Shown one piece after another: positions 45,555 to 54,102 of a stretch of DNA of 64,000 bases. A program made the translations under genes and the position numbers. Positions within the stretch are counted from its first letter, which is position 1. Every line of letters begins with the position of its first letter. The DNA is from Flavobacterium paronense (GTDB lineage: Bacteria > Bacteroidota > Bacteroidia > Flavobacteriales > Flavobacteriaceae), in the NCBI RefSeq assembly GCF_030409795.1, contig NZ_JAUFQN010000019.1, positions 2,232,001-2,296,000 of the forward strand, read 5' to 3'. Under the pieces are notes generated by a model. The model was not told the DNA's origin. It saw nothing but the letters and a program-made list of their open reading frames with translations, and ran no database searches.

Positions 45555-46115
45555 ATGAAAATGAAAAAAACCCTCCTTCCAATCCTATTTTTATTTATGG
45601 TAAACCAATCCTATTCGCAAAGGATTGCCTATATTGTGACAACCCAAAATGACACTATTTCAAACTTAACATTGAAAAATAGCTTCGTTTTTAAGAATAG
45701 TCTATTGATGAATCTTCAGGAAAAACTCATTGTTGAAAATCAAGAAGGAGTACAAAAAACGTATTTACCAAGTGACTTAAAATCATTCATGCTCTATTAC
45801 GATGGTGAAAAAATTCAATATGAAAGTATAGACAACAAGGTATTTGGAATATTGATGTATACTGACAAAATAAAATTGGTAAAAATAAATACACGCAACT
45901 ACTTTATTTACGCTTTCACAAGGCCAAATAATGGCAAAACATCTTATATGGAAGGAAAAGGCTTGAGCAGACGAATCACTTTAAATGTAATCACAAGGGA
46001 AATGGGAGATTGTCCTTCAACAATTAAAAAAGTGGAAGACGATATTCTAAAAGTACATTATGAAGAAGGTGTAATAGAACTTGTTAAGGATTATGAAGCC
46101 AATTGCCTGAAATAA
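45555..46115 (+). CDS. Secreted hypothetical protein
   Basis: From ATG at 45555 (or ATG at 45561) the product is 184-186 residues with a signal peptide ending NQSYSQ. The mature sequence (VTTQNDTISNLTLKNSFVFK, LPSDLKSFMLYYDGEKIQYE) is typical of Bacteroidetes proteins of unknown role, with a Cys near the C-terminus (DCPSTIKKVED, ANCLK). There is no motif for a known activity. The start at 45525 lies inside the htpG terminator and is rejected. It is separated by 75 nt from the DUF2721 gene. Confidence 0.7.
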   Translation: MKMKKTLLPILFLFMVNQSYSQRIAYIVTTQNDTISNLTLKNSFVFKNSLLMNLQEKLIVENQEGVQKTYLPSDLKSFMLYYDGEKIQYESIDNKVFGILMYTDKIKLVKINTRNYFIYAFTRPNNGKTSYMEGKGLSRRITLNVITREMGDCPSTIKKVEDDILKVHYEEGVIELVKDYEANCLK

Positions 46116-46190
46116 ATCATAAAAAAATGCGACAACAAACAATATAAACCCCGAACTTCGTGCTTCAAACTTCGTAAATCGTATTTCATT

Positions 46191-46592
46191 ATGACACTCC
46201 ACATCGAAACCCCAGCCCTACTCTTCTCAGCAACATCATTGATATTGTTAGCTTATACCAATCGTTTTTTAACTATTGCACAAATCGTTAGAAGCTTAAA
46301 GAAACATTATGATGAGAATCATACCAAAAGTATTTTACTCCAAATTAAAAACCTCAACTTACGTTTATCTCTAATTAGATACATGCAACTTTTTGGGGTG
46401 CTTTGCCTATTCCTATCCGTTTTCGCTATGTTTTGCTTGTTTCTCGAAGAACAAATAATTGGCATATATCTTTTTGGCGCCAGCTTACTAACTTTACTAA
46501 TTTCATTGGGAATTTCCTTTTGGGAAATCAGTATTTCGGTAACGGCTTTGCGTTTACACTTGAGTGATTTGATGGAAGAGAAAAAAAAATAA
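46191..46592 (+). CDS. DUF2721 family membrane protein
   Basis: A 133-residue inner-membrane protein with three hydrophobic segments: TPALLFSATSLILLAY near the N-terminus, then LFGVLCLFLSVFAMFCLFL and YLFGASLLTLLISLGISFW in the second half. The cytoplasmic loop IVRSLKKHYDENHTKSILLQ separates them. This matches the DUF2721 family, which has no known function. The ACTTCG-rich spacer 46150-46185 before the start recurs in degenerate form at 512-567 and 8071-8105. Confidence 0.8.
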   Translation: MTLHIETPALLFSATSLILLAYTNRFLTIAQIVRSLKKHYDENHTKSILLQIKNLNLRLSLIRYMQLFGVLCLFLSVFAMFCLFLEEQIIGIYLFGASLLTLLISLGISFWEISISVTALRLHLSDLMEEKKK

Positions 46593-46601
46593 TACTAAAA
46601 T

Positions 46602-46635
46602 AAAAAATCCCAAACACTCGCTTGGGATTTTTTAT
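46602..46635. terminator. Bidirectional terminator between DUF2721 and carB
   Basis: AAATCCCAA pairs with TTGGGATTT around ACACTCGC, with A-run on the left and T-run on the right. It serves the convergent carB and DUF2721 transcripts. Confidence 0.88.
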
Positions 46636-49488
46636 TTACTTACTCAAATACATCTTACGTCTAGAATACAATTCATAAAACTGATCATCCTTCAAATCAT
46701 CAATAAACAAAATACTTTCACCTGTGGATTTCATTTCTGGTCCGAGAGCTTTGTTAACATCTTTGAATTTACTAAAAGAAAAAATAGGTTGTTTAATGGC
46801 AAAACCTTTCAGTTGTGGATTGAATTTAAAATCGGTTACCTTATTTACACCAAGCATCACTTTTGTAGCATAATTTACATACGGTTCACCATAGGCCTTG
46901 GCAATAAAAGGCACGGTTCTAGAAGCTCTCGGATTGGCTTCAATTATATAAACGATGTCGTCTTTTATGGCAAACTGAATGTTAATCAACCCTACAGTTC
47001 GCAATGCTAAAGCAATTTTTTTGGTATGATCTTTAATTTGTTGCATCACAAATTCACCCAAATTAAACGGTGGTAAAGTCGCATTAGAATCCCCTGAATG
47101 GATTCCGCAAGGCTCTATATGTTCCATGATTCCGATGATGTAGACATTTTCACCATCACAAATGGCATCCGCTTCAGCTTCAATTGCTCCGTCTAAATAA
47201 TGGTCCAACAGCAATTTATTTCCCGGAATATTTTTCAGCAAATCGATAACATGTTCTTCCAATTCTTGTTTGTTGATAACAATCTTCATCCCTTGTCCAC
47301 CCAAAACATAAGAAGGACGAACCAATAATGGAAAATCCAACACATCTGCTAAAGCACTTGCTTGGTCAGCATTTTCAGCAATTCCAAATTGAGGAAACGG
47401 AATCTTTAACTCGGTCAACAATTCTGAGAATCTACCTCTGTCTTCTGCTAAATCCAAAGCATCAAATGAAGTTCCAAGAATTTTTATATCGTATTTTGAT
47501 AATTTCTCCGCCAATTTCAAAGCTGTTTGTCCACCAAGTTGCACGATAACACCTTCAGGTTTTTCATGACGGATTATATCATAAATATGTTCCCAAAATA
47601 CGGGCTCAAAATATAACTTGTCAGCCGTATCAAAATCGGTTGAAACTGTTTCTGGATTACAGTTAATCATGATGGTTTCGTAACCGCATTCTTTTGCTGC
47701 CAAAACACCGTGAACACAAGAATAATCAAACTCAATTCCCTGACCAATTCTGTTTGGTCCTGAACCCAAAACGACTACTTTCTTTTTATCAGTTACAATA
47801 CTTTCGTTATGAACGTAACGTTGTCCATTTGCCGTTTCAATTTCAGCTTCGAATGTCGAATAATAATAAGGCGTTAGTGCTTTAAATTCGGCCGCACAAG
47901 TATCAACCAATTTGTAAACACGCTTGATATTCTTCTCGTCACGCAGTTTATAAACTTGGCTTTCCAAACATTTAAGCATGTGCGCAATTTGTCTGTCTCC
48001 GTAGCCTTTTTGCTTCGCTTCCAATAATAATTCTTTTGGAAGATTAGTGATATTGTATTTTGAAATTTCTTTTTCTATCGTATATAATTCTTCGTATTGT
48101 TTCAAAAACCACATGTCAATCTTTGTAATTTCGTGGATTCTGCTCAATGGAATTCCCATTGCAATGGCATCATAAATCACAAACACTCTGTCCCAACTTG
48201 CAAAAGTTAACTTCTCGATGATTTGCTCGTAGTTCTTATACCCTTTCCCGTCTGCTCCTAATCCGTTACGTTTAATTTCTAGTGATTGTGTGGCTTTGTG
48301 CAATGCTTCTTGGAATGAACGTCCGATTCCCATAACTTCACCAACCGATTTCATTTGCAATCCCAACGTTCTGTCAGCACCTTCAAATTTGTCGAAGTTC
48401 CAACGTGGAATTTTTACAATTACGTAATCTAAAGTCGGTTCGAATAAGGCCGAAGTTGATTTGGTGATTTGATTTGGTAACTCATCTAAATGATATCCTA
48501 AAGCTAATTTTGAAGCTACTTTTGCAATCGGATAACCCGTTGCCTTTGATGCTAATGCCGATGAACGCGAAACTCTAGGATTGATTTCTATCGCAACTAT
48601 ATCTTCTTTCTCGTCTGGTGAAACGGCGAACTGCACATTACAACCACCAGCAAAATTCCCTATTGAACGCATCATCAAAATAGCGTAATCCCGCATTCTT
48701 TGAAAAGTGGTATCCGATAGCGTCATTGCTGGTGCAACCGTGATTGAATCTCCTGTATGGATTCCCATTGGATCCATATTTTCGATGGAACAGATAATGA
48801 CTACGTTGTCGTTTTTATCGCGAAGTAATTCTAATTCGTATTCTTTCCAACCTATTAATGCTTTGTCAATCAAGACTTCGTGTATAGGTGACATTTCTAA
48901 ACCGTAAGTTAGTTTTTCGTCAAATTCTTCTTTGGTGTGCACAAAAGCAGCTCCGGTTCCACCAAGCGTAAACGAAGGTCGAATTACTAGTGGAAAGCCG
49001 AATTCTTGTGCAATTTCTTTTCCTTTTAAGAATGAGGTTGCTGTTTTGGCTGGTGCTGTTGGTACGCCTATTCTTGCTAATAGTTGTTTGAATTTTTCCC
49101 TGTCTTCGGTAACGTTAATAGCATTAACATCAACGCCGATTAATCTAACATTAAAATCTTCCCAGATTCCTTTTTCGTCCGCTTCTAAACAAAGGTTTAA
49201 GGCTGTTTGTCCTCCCATAGTTGGCAAAACAGCATCAATTTGTGGATGCTCTTTTAGGATTTGGATGATTGATTTTGTGGTTAATGGTAATAAGTAAACA
49301 TGATCCGCCATACTTGGATCCGTCATAATTGTTGCCGGATTGGAATTGATTAGGATAACTTCAATTCCTTCTTCGCGGATGGAGCGTGCCGATTGGGAAC
49401 CGGCATAATCAAATTCGCATGCCTGCCCGATTACGATTGGACCTGAACCTATGATTAAAACCGATTTGATTGAATTGTCTTTTGGCAT
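46636..49488 (-). CDS. carB: Carbamoyl-phosphate synthase large subunit
   Basis: A 950-residue enzyme (ATG at 49488; an in-frame ATG at 49536 adds 16 weakly conserved residues). It makes carbamoyl phosphate for pyrimidines and arginine with the CarA glutaminase. Both ATP-grasp halves are visible: IGSGPIVIGQACEFDYAGSQ and LGSGPNRIGQGIEFDYSC open them, and RPSFTLGGTGAAF and RPSYVLGGQGMKI hold nucleotide loops. It ends at FYELYSRRKMYLSK, right after the second synthetase domain. The C-terminal MGS-type regulatory domain found in the ~1073-residue E. coli enzyme is absent. carA is not in the window. Confidence 0.95.
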   Translation of the reverse strand: MPKDNSIKSVLIIGSGPIVIGQACEFDYAGSQSARSIREEGIEVILINSNPATIMTDPSMADHVYLLPLTTKSIIQILKEHPQIDAVLPTMGGQTALNLCLEADEKGIWEDFNVRLIGVDVNAINVTEDREKFKQLLARIGVPTAPAKTATSFLKGKEIAQEFGFPLVIRPSFTLGGTGAAFVHTKEEFDEKLTYGLEMSPIHEVLIDKALIGWKEYELELLRDKNDNVVIICSIENMDPMGIHTGDSITVAPAMTLSDTTFQRMRDYAILMMRSIGNFAGGCNVQFAVSPDEKEDIVAIEINPRVSRSSALASKATGYPIAKVASKLALGYHLDELPNQITKSTSALFEPTLDYVIVKIPRWNFDKFEGADRTLGLQMKSVGEVMGIGRSFQEALHKATQSLEIKRNGLGADGKGYKNYEQIIEKLTFASWDRVFVIYDAIAMGIPLSRIHEITKIDMWFLKQYEELYTIEKEISKYNITNLPKELLLEAKQKGYGDRQIAHMLKCLESQVYKLRDEKNIKRVYKLVDTCAAEFKALTPYYYSTFEAEIETANGQRYVHNESIVTDKKKVVVLGSGPNRIGQGIEFDYSCVHGVLAAKECGYETIMINCNPETVSTDFDTADKLYFEPVFWEHIYDIIRHEKPEGVIVQLGGQTALKLAEKLSKYDIKILGTSFDALDLAEDRGRFSELLTELKIPFPQFGIAENADQASALADVLDFPLLVRPSYVLGGQGMKIVINKQELEEHVIDLLKNIPGNKLLLDHYLDGAIEAEADAICDGENVYIIGIMEHIEPCGIHSGDSNATLPPFNLGEFVMQQIKDHTKKIALALRTVGLINIQFAIKDDIVYIIEANPRASRTVPFIAKAYGEPYVNYATKVMLGVNKVTDFKFNPQLKGFAIKQPIFSFSKFKDVNKALGPEMKSTGESILFIDDLKDDQFYELYSRRKMYLSK

Positions 49489-49540
49489 TGTCTGTTGTTG
49501 TGTAGTTAGTTGTTGTGTTATTTCAAAATTCATCATTCCT

Positions 49541-49564
49541 TGTTCATCTGTTCATCTGTTCAAC
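49541..49564 (+). repeat. Short 8-bp tandem repeat upstream of carB
   Basis: TGTTCATC TGTTCATC TGTTCAAC: three consecutive copies of an 8-bp unit, the last with one change. It is followed by nested inverted repeats: TTCAACATT (49559-49567) with AATGTTGAA (49598-49606), and GAAGTTTGAACTTC (49576-49589). It is in the 300-nt non-coding stretch between carB and rpmH. Confidence 0.6.
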
Positions 49565-49622
49565 ATTATTTTTTTGAAGTTTGAACTTCGATTAAAGAAT
49601 GTTGAATTTTGAACTTTTGGCA

Positions 49623-49705
49623 CTAGCCCCGATAGCAGTGGAAATCCTTTTTATTTTTCTTTAAAAATAAAAAGATTGGAACGGATAGCGGGAAATAGCT
49701 CCTAA
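49623..49705 (+). repeat. ~82 bp intergenic repeat element, copy B
   Basis: It opens TAGCCCCGATAG, then has an AT-rich hairpin (TTTTTATTTTTCTTTAAAAA), the core ACGGATAGCGGGA and closes GCTCCTAAA. Copy A (31788-31869, minus) has the same end and core blocks but its hairpin lies after the core. It sits in the spacer between carB and rpmH. Confidence 0.7.
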
Positions 49706-49733
49706 AAATTATCAATATTTATGAACATGATAT

Positions 49734-49768
49734 AAAAAAAGCCGCTACTAATAAAAGTAACGGCTTGA
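49734..49768 (-). terminator. Terminator of rpmH
   Basis: AGCCGCTACT (49740-49749) pairs with AGTAACGGCT (49756-49765), one G-T-type pair, around AATAAA. The plus-strand A-run at 49734-49740 gives a minus-strand T-tract. Confidence 0.85.
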
Positions 49769-49788
49769 TATTGATTAATTACTAATCA

Positions 49789-49950
49789 TTATTTTTTGTG
49801 TCTTGGTTCACAAGAAACAGTCAATTTATGTCTTCCTTTAGCTCTACGACGCGCTAGAACTTTTCTTCCGTTCGCAGATTCCATTCTGTCCATAAATCCG
49901 TGTTTATTTCTTCTCTTTCTTTTCGATGGTTGAAACGTTCTTTTGCTCAT
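49789..49950 (-). CDS. rpmH: 50S ribosomal protein L34
   Basis: A 53-residue ribosomal protein that binds 23S rRNA. The sequence reads [20 protein letters not shown] then [20 protein letters not shown] then [13 protein letters not shown], a full match to the L34 pattern with the NxHGF and GRxVLxxRRxKGR blocks. It is too short for usual ORF cut-offs. It stands alone between carB and a TPR gene, not next to rnpA and dnaA as in many bacteria. The terminator follows at 49734. Confidence 0.97.
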   Translation of the reverse strand: MSKRTFQPSKRKRRNKHGFMDRMESANGRKVLARRRAKGRHKLTVSCEPRHKK

Positions 49951-50076
49951 TGCTTTGTATCTTTAAAATCGTGTATTATTCTCTTTTGTATTGGCCCTTC
50001 CAAAACCGAGTGCAAATATACAAACCTTTTTTTTTCTGGCAAGTAGTTTTATAAAAATATTTTCAATTCATTTTAT

Positions 50077-50084
50077 TACCTTTG
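50077..50084 (+). promoter_or_regulatory. Bacteroidetes-type -7 element before the TPR membrane protein gene
   Basis: TACCTTTG fits TAnnTTTG exactly and lies 20 nt before the ATG at 50105. The -33 region is AT-rich without a clear TTG at the standard spacing. Confidence 0.5.
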
Positions 50085-50104
50085 CGGCACAAAAATTATA
50101 ACTT

Positions 50105-50620
50105 ATGTTTCACAGATTTATTAAATTAATTATAGCTGCCTTATTAGTGGCAACAGCTGTTTGGCAGTTTACAGAAGGAAATGTTGGTAACGGAATATTT
50201 TTAATTCTGTTAACGGCTATTCCGATTTTTCTATACTACAAAAACGAATTTATCCTTTTGGCCTTTTTAAAATTGAGAAAACAAGATTTTCCTGGAGCCA
50301 AAGTTTGGTTGGATAAAATCAAAAATCCGGAAACGGCTTTGGTTAGAAAGCAACAAGGGTATTATAATTATCTTCATGGCTTGATGATGTCGCAAACGAA
50401 TTTACACCAATCGGAGAAGTTCTTTAAGAAAGCGATTGAATTGGGTTTGAGTATGGATATGGATTTGGCTGTAGCGAAATTAAATCTAGCTGGAATTGCG
50501 ATGTCAAGAAGACGTAAATTGGAAGCTACCTCTTTATTAAATGAAGCTAAAAAGTTGGATAAACAAAATATGCTGGCTGATCAGATTAAGATGATGAAAG
50601 AGCAAATGAAGAAGATTTAA
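50105..50620 (+). CDS. Membrane-anchored TPR-like protein
   Basis: A 171-residue protein. Two membrane-spanning segments occupy ~1-23 (FHRFIKLIIAALLVATAVW) and ~30-46 (NGIFLILLTAIPIFLYY). The rest is helical with TPR-like pairs (GYYNYLHGLMMSQTNLHQSE, KLNLAGIAMSRRRKLEATSL), a likely cytoplasmic protein-protein interaction part. No enzyme motif is seen. The gene has its own -7 element and a terminator at 50655 shared with convergent ilvA. The function is unknown. Confidence 0.75.
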   Translation: MFHRFIKLIIAALLVATAVWQFTEGNVGNGIFLILLTAIPIFLYYKNEFILLAFLKLRKQDFPGAKVWLDKIKNPETALVRKQQGYYNYLHGLMMSQTNLHQSEKFFKKAIELGLSMDMDLAVAKLNLAGIAMSRRRKLEATSLLNEAKKLDKQNMLADQIKMMKEQMKKI

Positions 50621-50654
50621 GATAGACTTATTAGACTGGCTAGACTTTTAGAAA

Positions 50655-50690
50655 TAAAAAACGTCCTGAAATTCTCAGGACGTTTTTTTA
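50655..50690. terminator. Bidirectional terminator between the TPR gene and ilvA
   Basis: AACGTCCTGA pairs with TCAGGACGTT around AATTC, flanked by A5 on the left and T7 on the right. Confidence 0.9.
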
Positions 50691-50694
50691 TGAT

Positions 50695-51939
50695 TTAGCC
50701 AATCAGTTGAGCGTATAAATCTTCTTTTTCATTTAGATAGCGGTATTCAAATCCATGCTCTTTCATTCTTTCTTTGATAGCGTCAATATCTTCTTTATTT
50801 TTGAGTTCTAAGCCAACTAATGCGGGTGCGATTTCTCTATTATTTTTTTTGGTAAACTGGAAAAAAGTAATGTCGTCTTCTTTGTTTAATATTTTATTTA
50901 CAAACTCCTTCAAAGCTCCGGGACGCTGCGGAAATTGAATCATAAAATAATGCTTCAATCCTTCGTATAAAAGGGAACGTTCTTTTATTTCTTCTGTCCT
51001 TTCGATATCATTATTGCTTCCACTGACAATGCAAACCACATTTTTTCCTTTTATTTCTTCTTTATAAAAATCTAATGCTGCTATAGAAAGTGCTCCGGCT
51101 GGTTCAACTACCATAGCTTCTTCGTTATATAATCGCAAAATGGTAGTGCACACTTTTCCTTCAGGAACCAAGACAATGTCATCAAGATTTTGTTTGCAAA
51201 TTTCAAAATTTAATTGTCCAACCTGCTTTACTGCAGCGCCATCAACAAATTTATCGATAGTTTCTAAATAAGTGTTTTCACCGTTTGCAATAGAAGTTTT
51301 CATGGCAGGTGCGCCTAATGGTTCAACTCCAATAATTTTAGTTTTTGGACTTAACTCAGCAAAAACAGTTGAAAGTCCGGCAGATAATCCGCCACCGCCT
51401 ATTGGAACAAAAACATAATCAATAGGTTCCTTTGCTGCTTCTAAAATTTCTAAACCTACAGTTCCTTGTCCGGCAATAACTTTTATATCATCAAAAGGGT
51501 GAATAAAAACTTTATGGTTTTCGTTAGCATTTTTTATTCCTTTAGCATAAGCATCATCAAAAGTATTTCCCGTTAAGACGATTTCTACAAATGATTTCCC
51601 GAACAATTGCACTTGTTTAATTTTTTGCTTTGGAGTAGTTTTTGGCATGTAAATAATGCCGTTTATTCGAAGTAAATTACAAGAATAAGCAACGCCTTGA
51701 GCATGATTTCCGGCACTAGCACAAACTATTCCTTGTGCTTTTTCAGCATCCGAAAGCGAACTCATTTTGTTATAAGCACCCCGAATTTTATAAGAACGAA
51801 CGACTTGCAAATCTTCTCTTTTTAAAAGAATTTTAGCATCAAATTCATCTGATAAATTTAGGTTTTCAGTCAATGGGGTAACTTGAACTACGCCATTCAA
51901 CTGCTTTTTTGCTTGTACTATTTCTTGAAACAAATTCAT
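50695..51939 (-). CDS. ilvA: Threonine ammonia-lyase (biosynthetic)
   Basis: A 414-residue PLP enzyme that deaminates threonine to 2-oxobutanoate, the first step toward isoleucine. The PLP Lys is in SYKIRGAYNKM; SAGNHAQGVAYS and the phosphate loop VPIGGGGLSAGL follow. After ~residue 325 one C-terminal ACT-like regulatory domain (HYFMIQFPQRPGALKEFVNK) suggests allosteric control, with one copy rather than two as in E. coli IlvA. It is the last gene of the ilvD-B-N-C-A operon, 24 nt after ilvC. Confidence 0.95.
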   Translation of the reverse strand: MNLFQEIVQAKKQLNGVVQVTPLTENLNLSDEFDAKILLKREDLQVVRSYKIRGAYNKMSSLSDAEKAQGIVCASAGNHAQGVAYSCNLLRINGIIYMPKTTPKQKIKQVQLFGKSFVEIVLTGNTFDDAYAKGIKNANENHKVFIHPFDDIKVIAGQGTVGLEILEAAKEPIDYVFVPIGGGGLSAGLSTVFAELSPKTKIIGVEPLGAPAMKTSIANGENTYLETIDKFVDGAAVKQVGQLNFEICKQNLDDIVLVPEGKVCTTILRLYNEEAMVVEPAGALSIAALDFYKEEIKGKNVVCIVSGSNNDIERTEEIKERSLLYEGLKHYFMIQFPQRPGALKEFVNKILNKEDDITFFQFTKKNNREIAPALVGLELKNKEDIDAIKERMKEHGFEYRYLNEKEDLYAQLIG

Positions 51940-51963
51940 TTTACACTCATCAATTAAGATTTC

Positions 51964-53442
51964 TTACTCCACAATTTTTTTCATTGCTGTCATTGCACTA
52001 CGAAGTTCAGCTCCACAAATTTCAATGGAATGATTTCGGATTGCCGCATTTGTTTTAACTAGTTCAAAATTATCAACACCTGCATTTACTGCGTTATTGA
52101 AATTTTTCCCAATTAAATTTGTATCTACATTTTTCATGAAATCTGCTAAAAGTGGTTTGCAAGCATGATCAAACAAGTAGCAACCATATTCAGCCGTATC
52201 AGAAATTACACGATTCATTTCGAAGAGTTTTTTTCTGGCAATTGTATTGGCGATGAGTGGCGTTTCATGTAATGATTCATAATAAGCAGATTCATCTTTA
52301 ATTCCGGCAGAAGTCATCGTTTCATAGGCCAATTCAACTCCAGATTTCACAAACGCAACCATTAAAGTGGCGTTGTCAAAATACTCTTGTTCTGAGATTT
52401 CCATAGTTCCGGCGGCAGTTTTTTCAAAATCAGTTTGTCCTGTTGCTTCGCGCCAAGTCAATAAATTTTTATCGCCATTGGCCCAATCTTCCATCATAGT
52501 TTTTGAAAATTCACCTGATAAAATATCGTCCATATGTTTTTTAAACAAAGGCGTCATAATTGTTTTCAATTCTTCTGCTAATTTAAAAGCTTCGATTTTT
52601 GCGGGATTAGAAAGGCGGTCCATCATGTTTGTAATTCCACCTATTTTCAATGCTTCAGTAATTACTTCCCAACCGTATTGTACCAATTTAGAAGCATAGG
52701 AAGCATCGATTCCTTTTTCAATCATTTTGTTAAAACTAAGAATCGATCCTGTTTGTAACAAGCCACAAAGAATGGTTTGTTCGCCCATCAAATCCGATTT
52801 TACTTCAGCTACAAACGATGAAAGTAATACACCTGCTTTGTGTCCGCCAGTTCCAACGCAATACGCTTTTGCAATTTCTAAACCATCACCATTTGGATCG
52901 TTATCCGAATGTACTGCTATTAAAGTTGGCACACCAAAACCACGTAAATATTCCGCTCGAACTTCTGAAGCTGGCGATTTTGGTGCAATCATAACTACTG
53001 TTATATCTTTACGTATTTGCATGCCTTCTTCCACAATATTAAATCCATGAGAATACGACAAACAGGCACCATTCTTCATCAAAGGCACAATTTTATTTAT
53101 TGCTGGCGTATGTTGCTTGTCTGGTGCTAAATTGGAAACCAAATCAGCAGTTGGGATAATTTCTTCAAAAGTTCCTACTTCAAATCCGTTTTCAGTAGCA
53201 TTAACATAGGAAGCGCGTTTGTTATCAATGGCTTCTTGACGCAAGGCATAAGCGACTTTAAGTCCACTATCGCGTAGGTTTTGACCTTGAGCTAAACCTT
53301 GAGCGCCACAACCAATGATTACTATTTTTTTACCTTTAAGCTTTGAAACTCCGTTTAAAAACTCATCGCTTTGCATAAAATCACATTTTCCTAATTCCTG
53401 AACTTTTAAACGATGAGGAAGTGAGTTGAAATAATTTGACAT
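51964..53442 (-). CDS. ilvC: Ketol-acid reductoisomerase, class II
   Basis: A 492-residue enzyme that isomerises and reduces acetolactate to dihydroxy-isovalerate with NADPH. The N-terminal Rossmann domain has [20 protein letters not shown] followed by the NADP-discriminating ALRQEAI region. The knotted catalytic domain is duplicated, giving the long (~490-residue) class II form of E. coli rather than the ~330-residue class I form. [20 protein letters not shown] is in the metal-binding part. It lies between ilvN and ilvA in the operon. Confidence 0.96.
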   Translation of the reverse strand: MSNYFNSLPHRLKVQELGKCDFMQSDEFLNGVSKLKGKKIVIIGCGAQGLAQGQNLRDSGLKVAYALRQEAIDNKRASYVNATENGFEVGTFEEIIPTADLVSNLAPDKQHTPAINKIVPLMKNGACLSYSHGFNIVEEGMQIRKDITVVMIAPKSPASEVRAEYLRGFGVPTLIAVHSDNDPNGDGLEIAKAYCVGTGGHKAGVLLSSFVAEVKSDLMGEQTILCGLLQTGSILSFNKMIEKGIDASYASKLVQYGWEVITEALKIGGITNMMDRLSNPAKIEAFKLAEELKTIMTPLFKKHMDDILSGEFSKTMMEDWANGDKNLLTWREATGQTDFEKTAAGTMEISEQEYFDNATLMVAFVKSGVELAYETMTSAGIKDESAYYESLHETPLIANTIARKKLFEMNRVISDTAEYGCYLFDHACKPLLADFMKNVDTNLIGKNFNNAVNAGVDNFELVKTNAAIRNHSIEICGAELRSAMTAMKKIVE

Positions 53443-53504
53443 TGTATTTTTATTTTAGTGTTTTTAATATTATTTATTTTTTGAAATGATCATTTTTATT
53501 GAAA

Positions 53505-54092
53505 CTACATTTCGAAAATCATACTCTTATGATTTAAAAATTCGTTATTGATTTGTTTTTTCGTTGGATCATTTTTTTCCATATCCAATACTTTTTTGTG
53601 AACCCCTTCACTTGATTTAATAATGGCAATTCGAGAACTTTTTACAAATTCTATTAAATTATATTTTGATAATTCCGTCAATAAATTATTAACTTCTTCA
53701 TCTTGACCTGTAGTCTCAAAAACGGTATAGTCATCTCTAATAACCACTGCTCGTGCGCCAAATTCTCTGAGCAATCGTTCTACTTTTACGTCTTTCATTA
53801 TAACCGATGTGGGTACTTTGTAGAGTGCTATTTGTTGCCAGATAATTTCATCATTGGTGTTGTAAAAAACCTTAAAAACTTCCACATTTTTTTCTAATTG
53901 ACGTGCAATATTTTTTACTACCGTTTCGGTTTCCTTTATAACAATAGTAAAGCGGTAGATATTTTCAATTTCACTTGGTGAAGAATTAAAGCTGTTTAAA
54001 CTTATTTTTCGTCTCGAAAAAATGATGGCTATTTTATTGAGTAGTCCAACTTGATTTTCGGTATAAACGGTTAATGTATATTCTTGTGTCAT
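53505..54092 (-). CDS. ilvN: Acetolactate synthase small subunit
   Basis: A 195-residue regulatory subunit of acetolactate synthase. The N-terminal ACT domain is EYTLTVYTENQVGLLNKIAI followed by IFSRRKISLNSFNSS, the site where valine would bind. The C-terminal ALS_ss_C-type half (LLREFGARAVVIRDDYTVFE, LIEFVKSSRIAIIKSSEGV) is shorter-tailed than the family average but intact. It is 10 nt after ilvB and 62 nt before ilvC. Confidence 0.93.
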   Translation of the reverse strand: MTQEYTLTVYTENQVGLLNKIAIIFSRRKISLNSFNSSPSEIENIYRFTIVIKETETVVKNIARQLEKNVEVFKVFYNTNDEIIWQQIALYKVPTSVIMKDVKVERLLREFGARAVVIRDDYTVFETTGQDEEVNNLLTELSKYNLIEFVKSSRIAIIKSSEGVHKKVLDMEKNDPTKKQINNEFLNHKSMIFEM

Positions 54093-54102
54093 TTTTGTAG
54101 CT

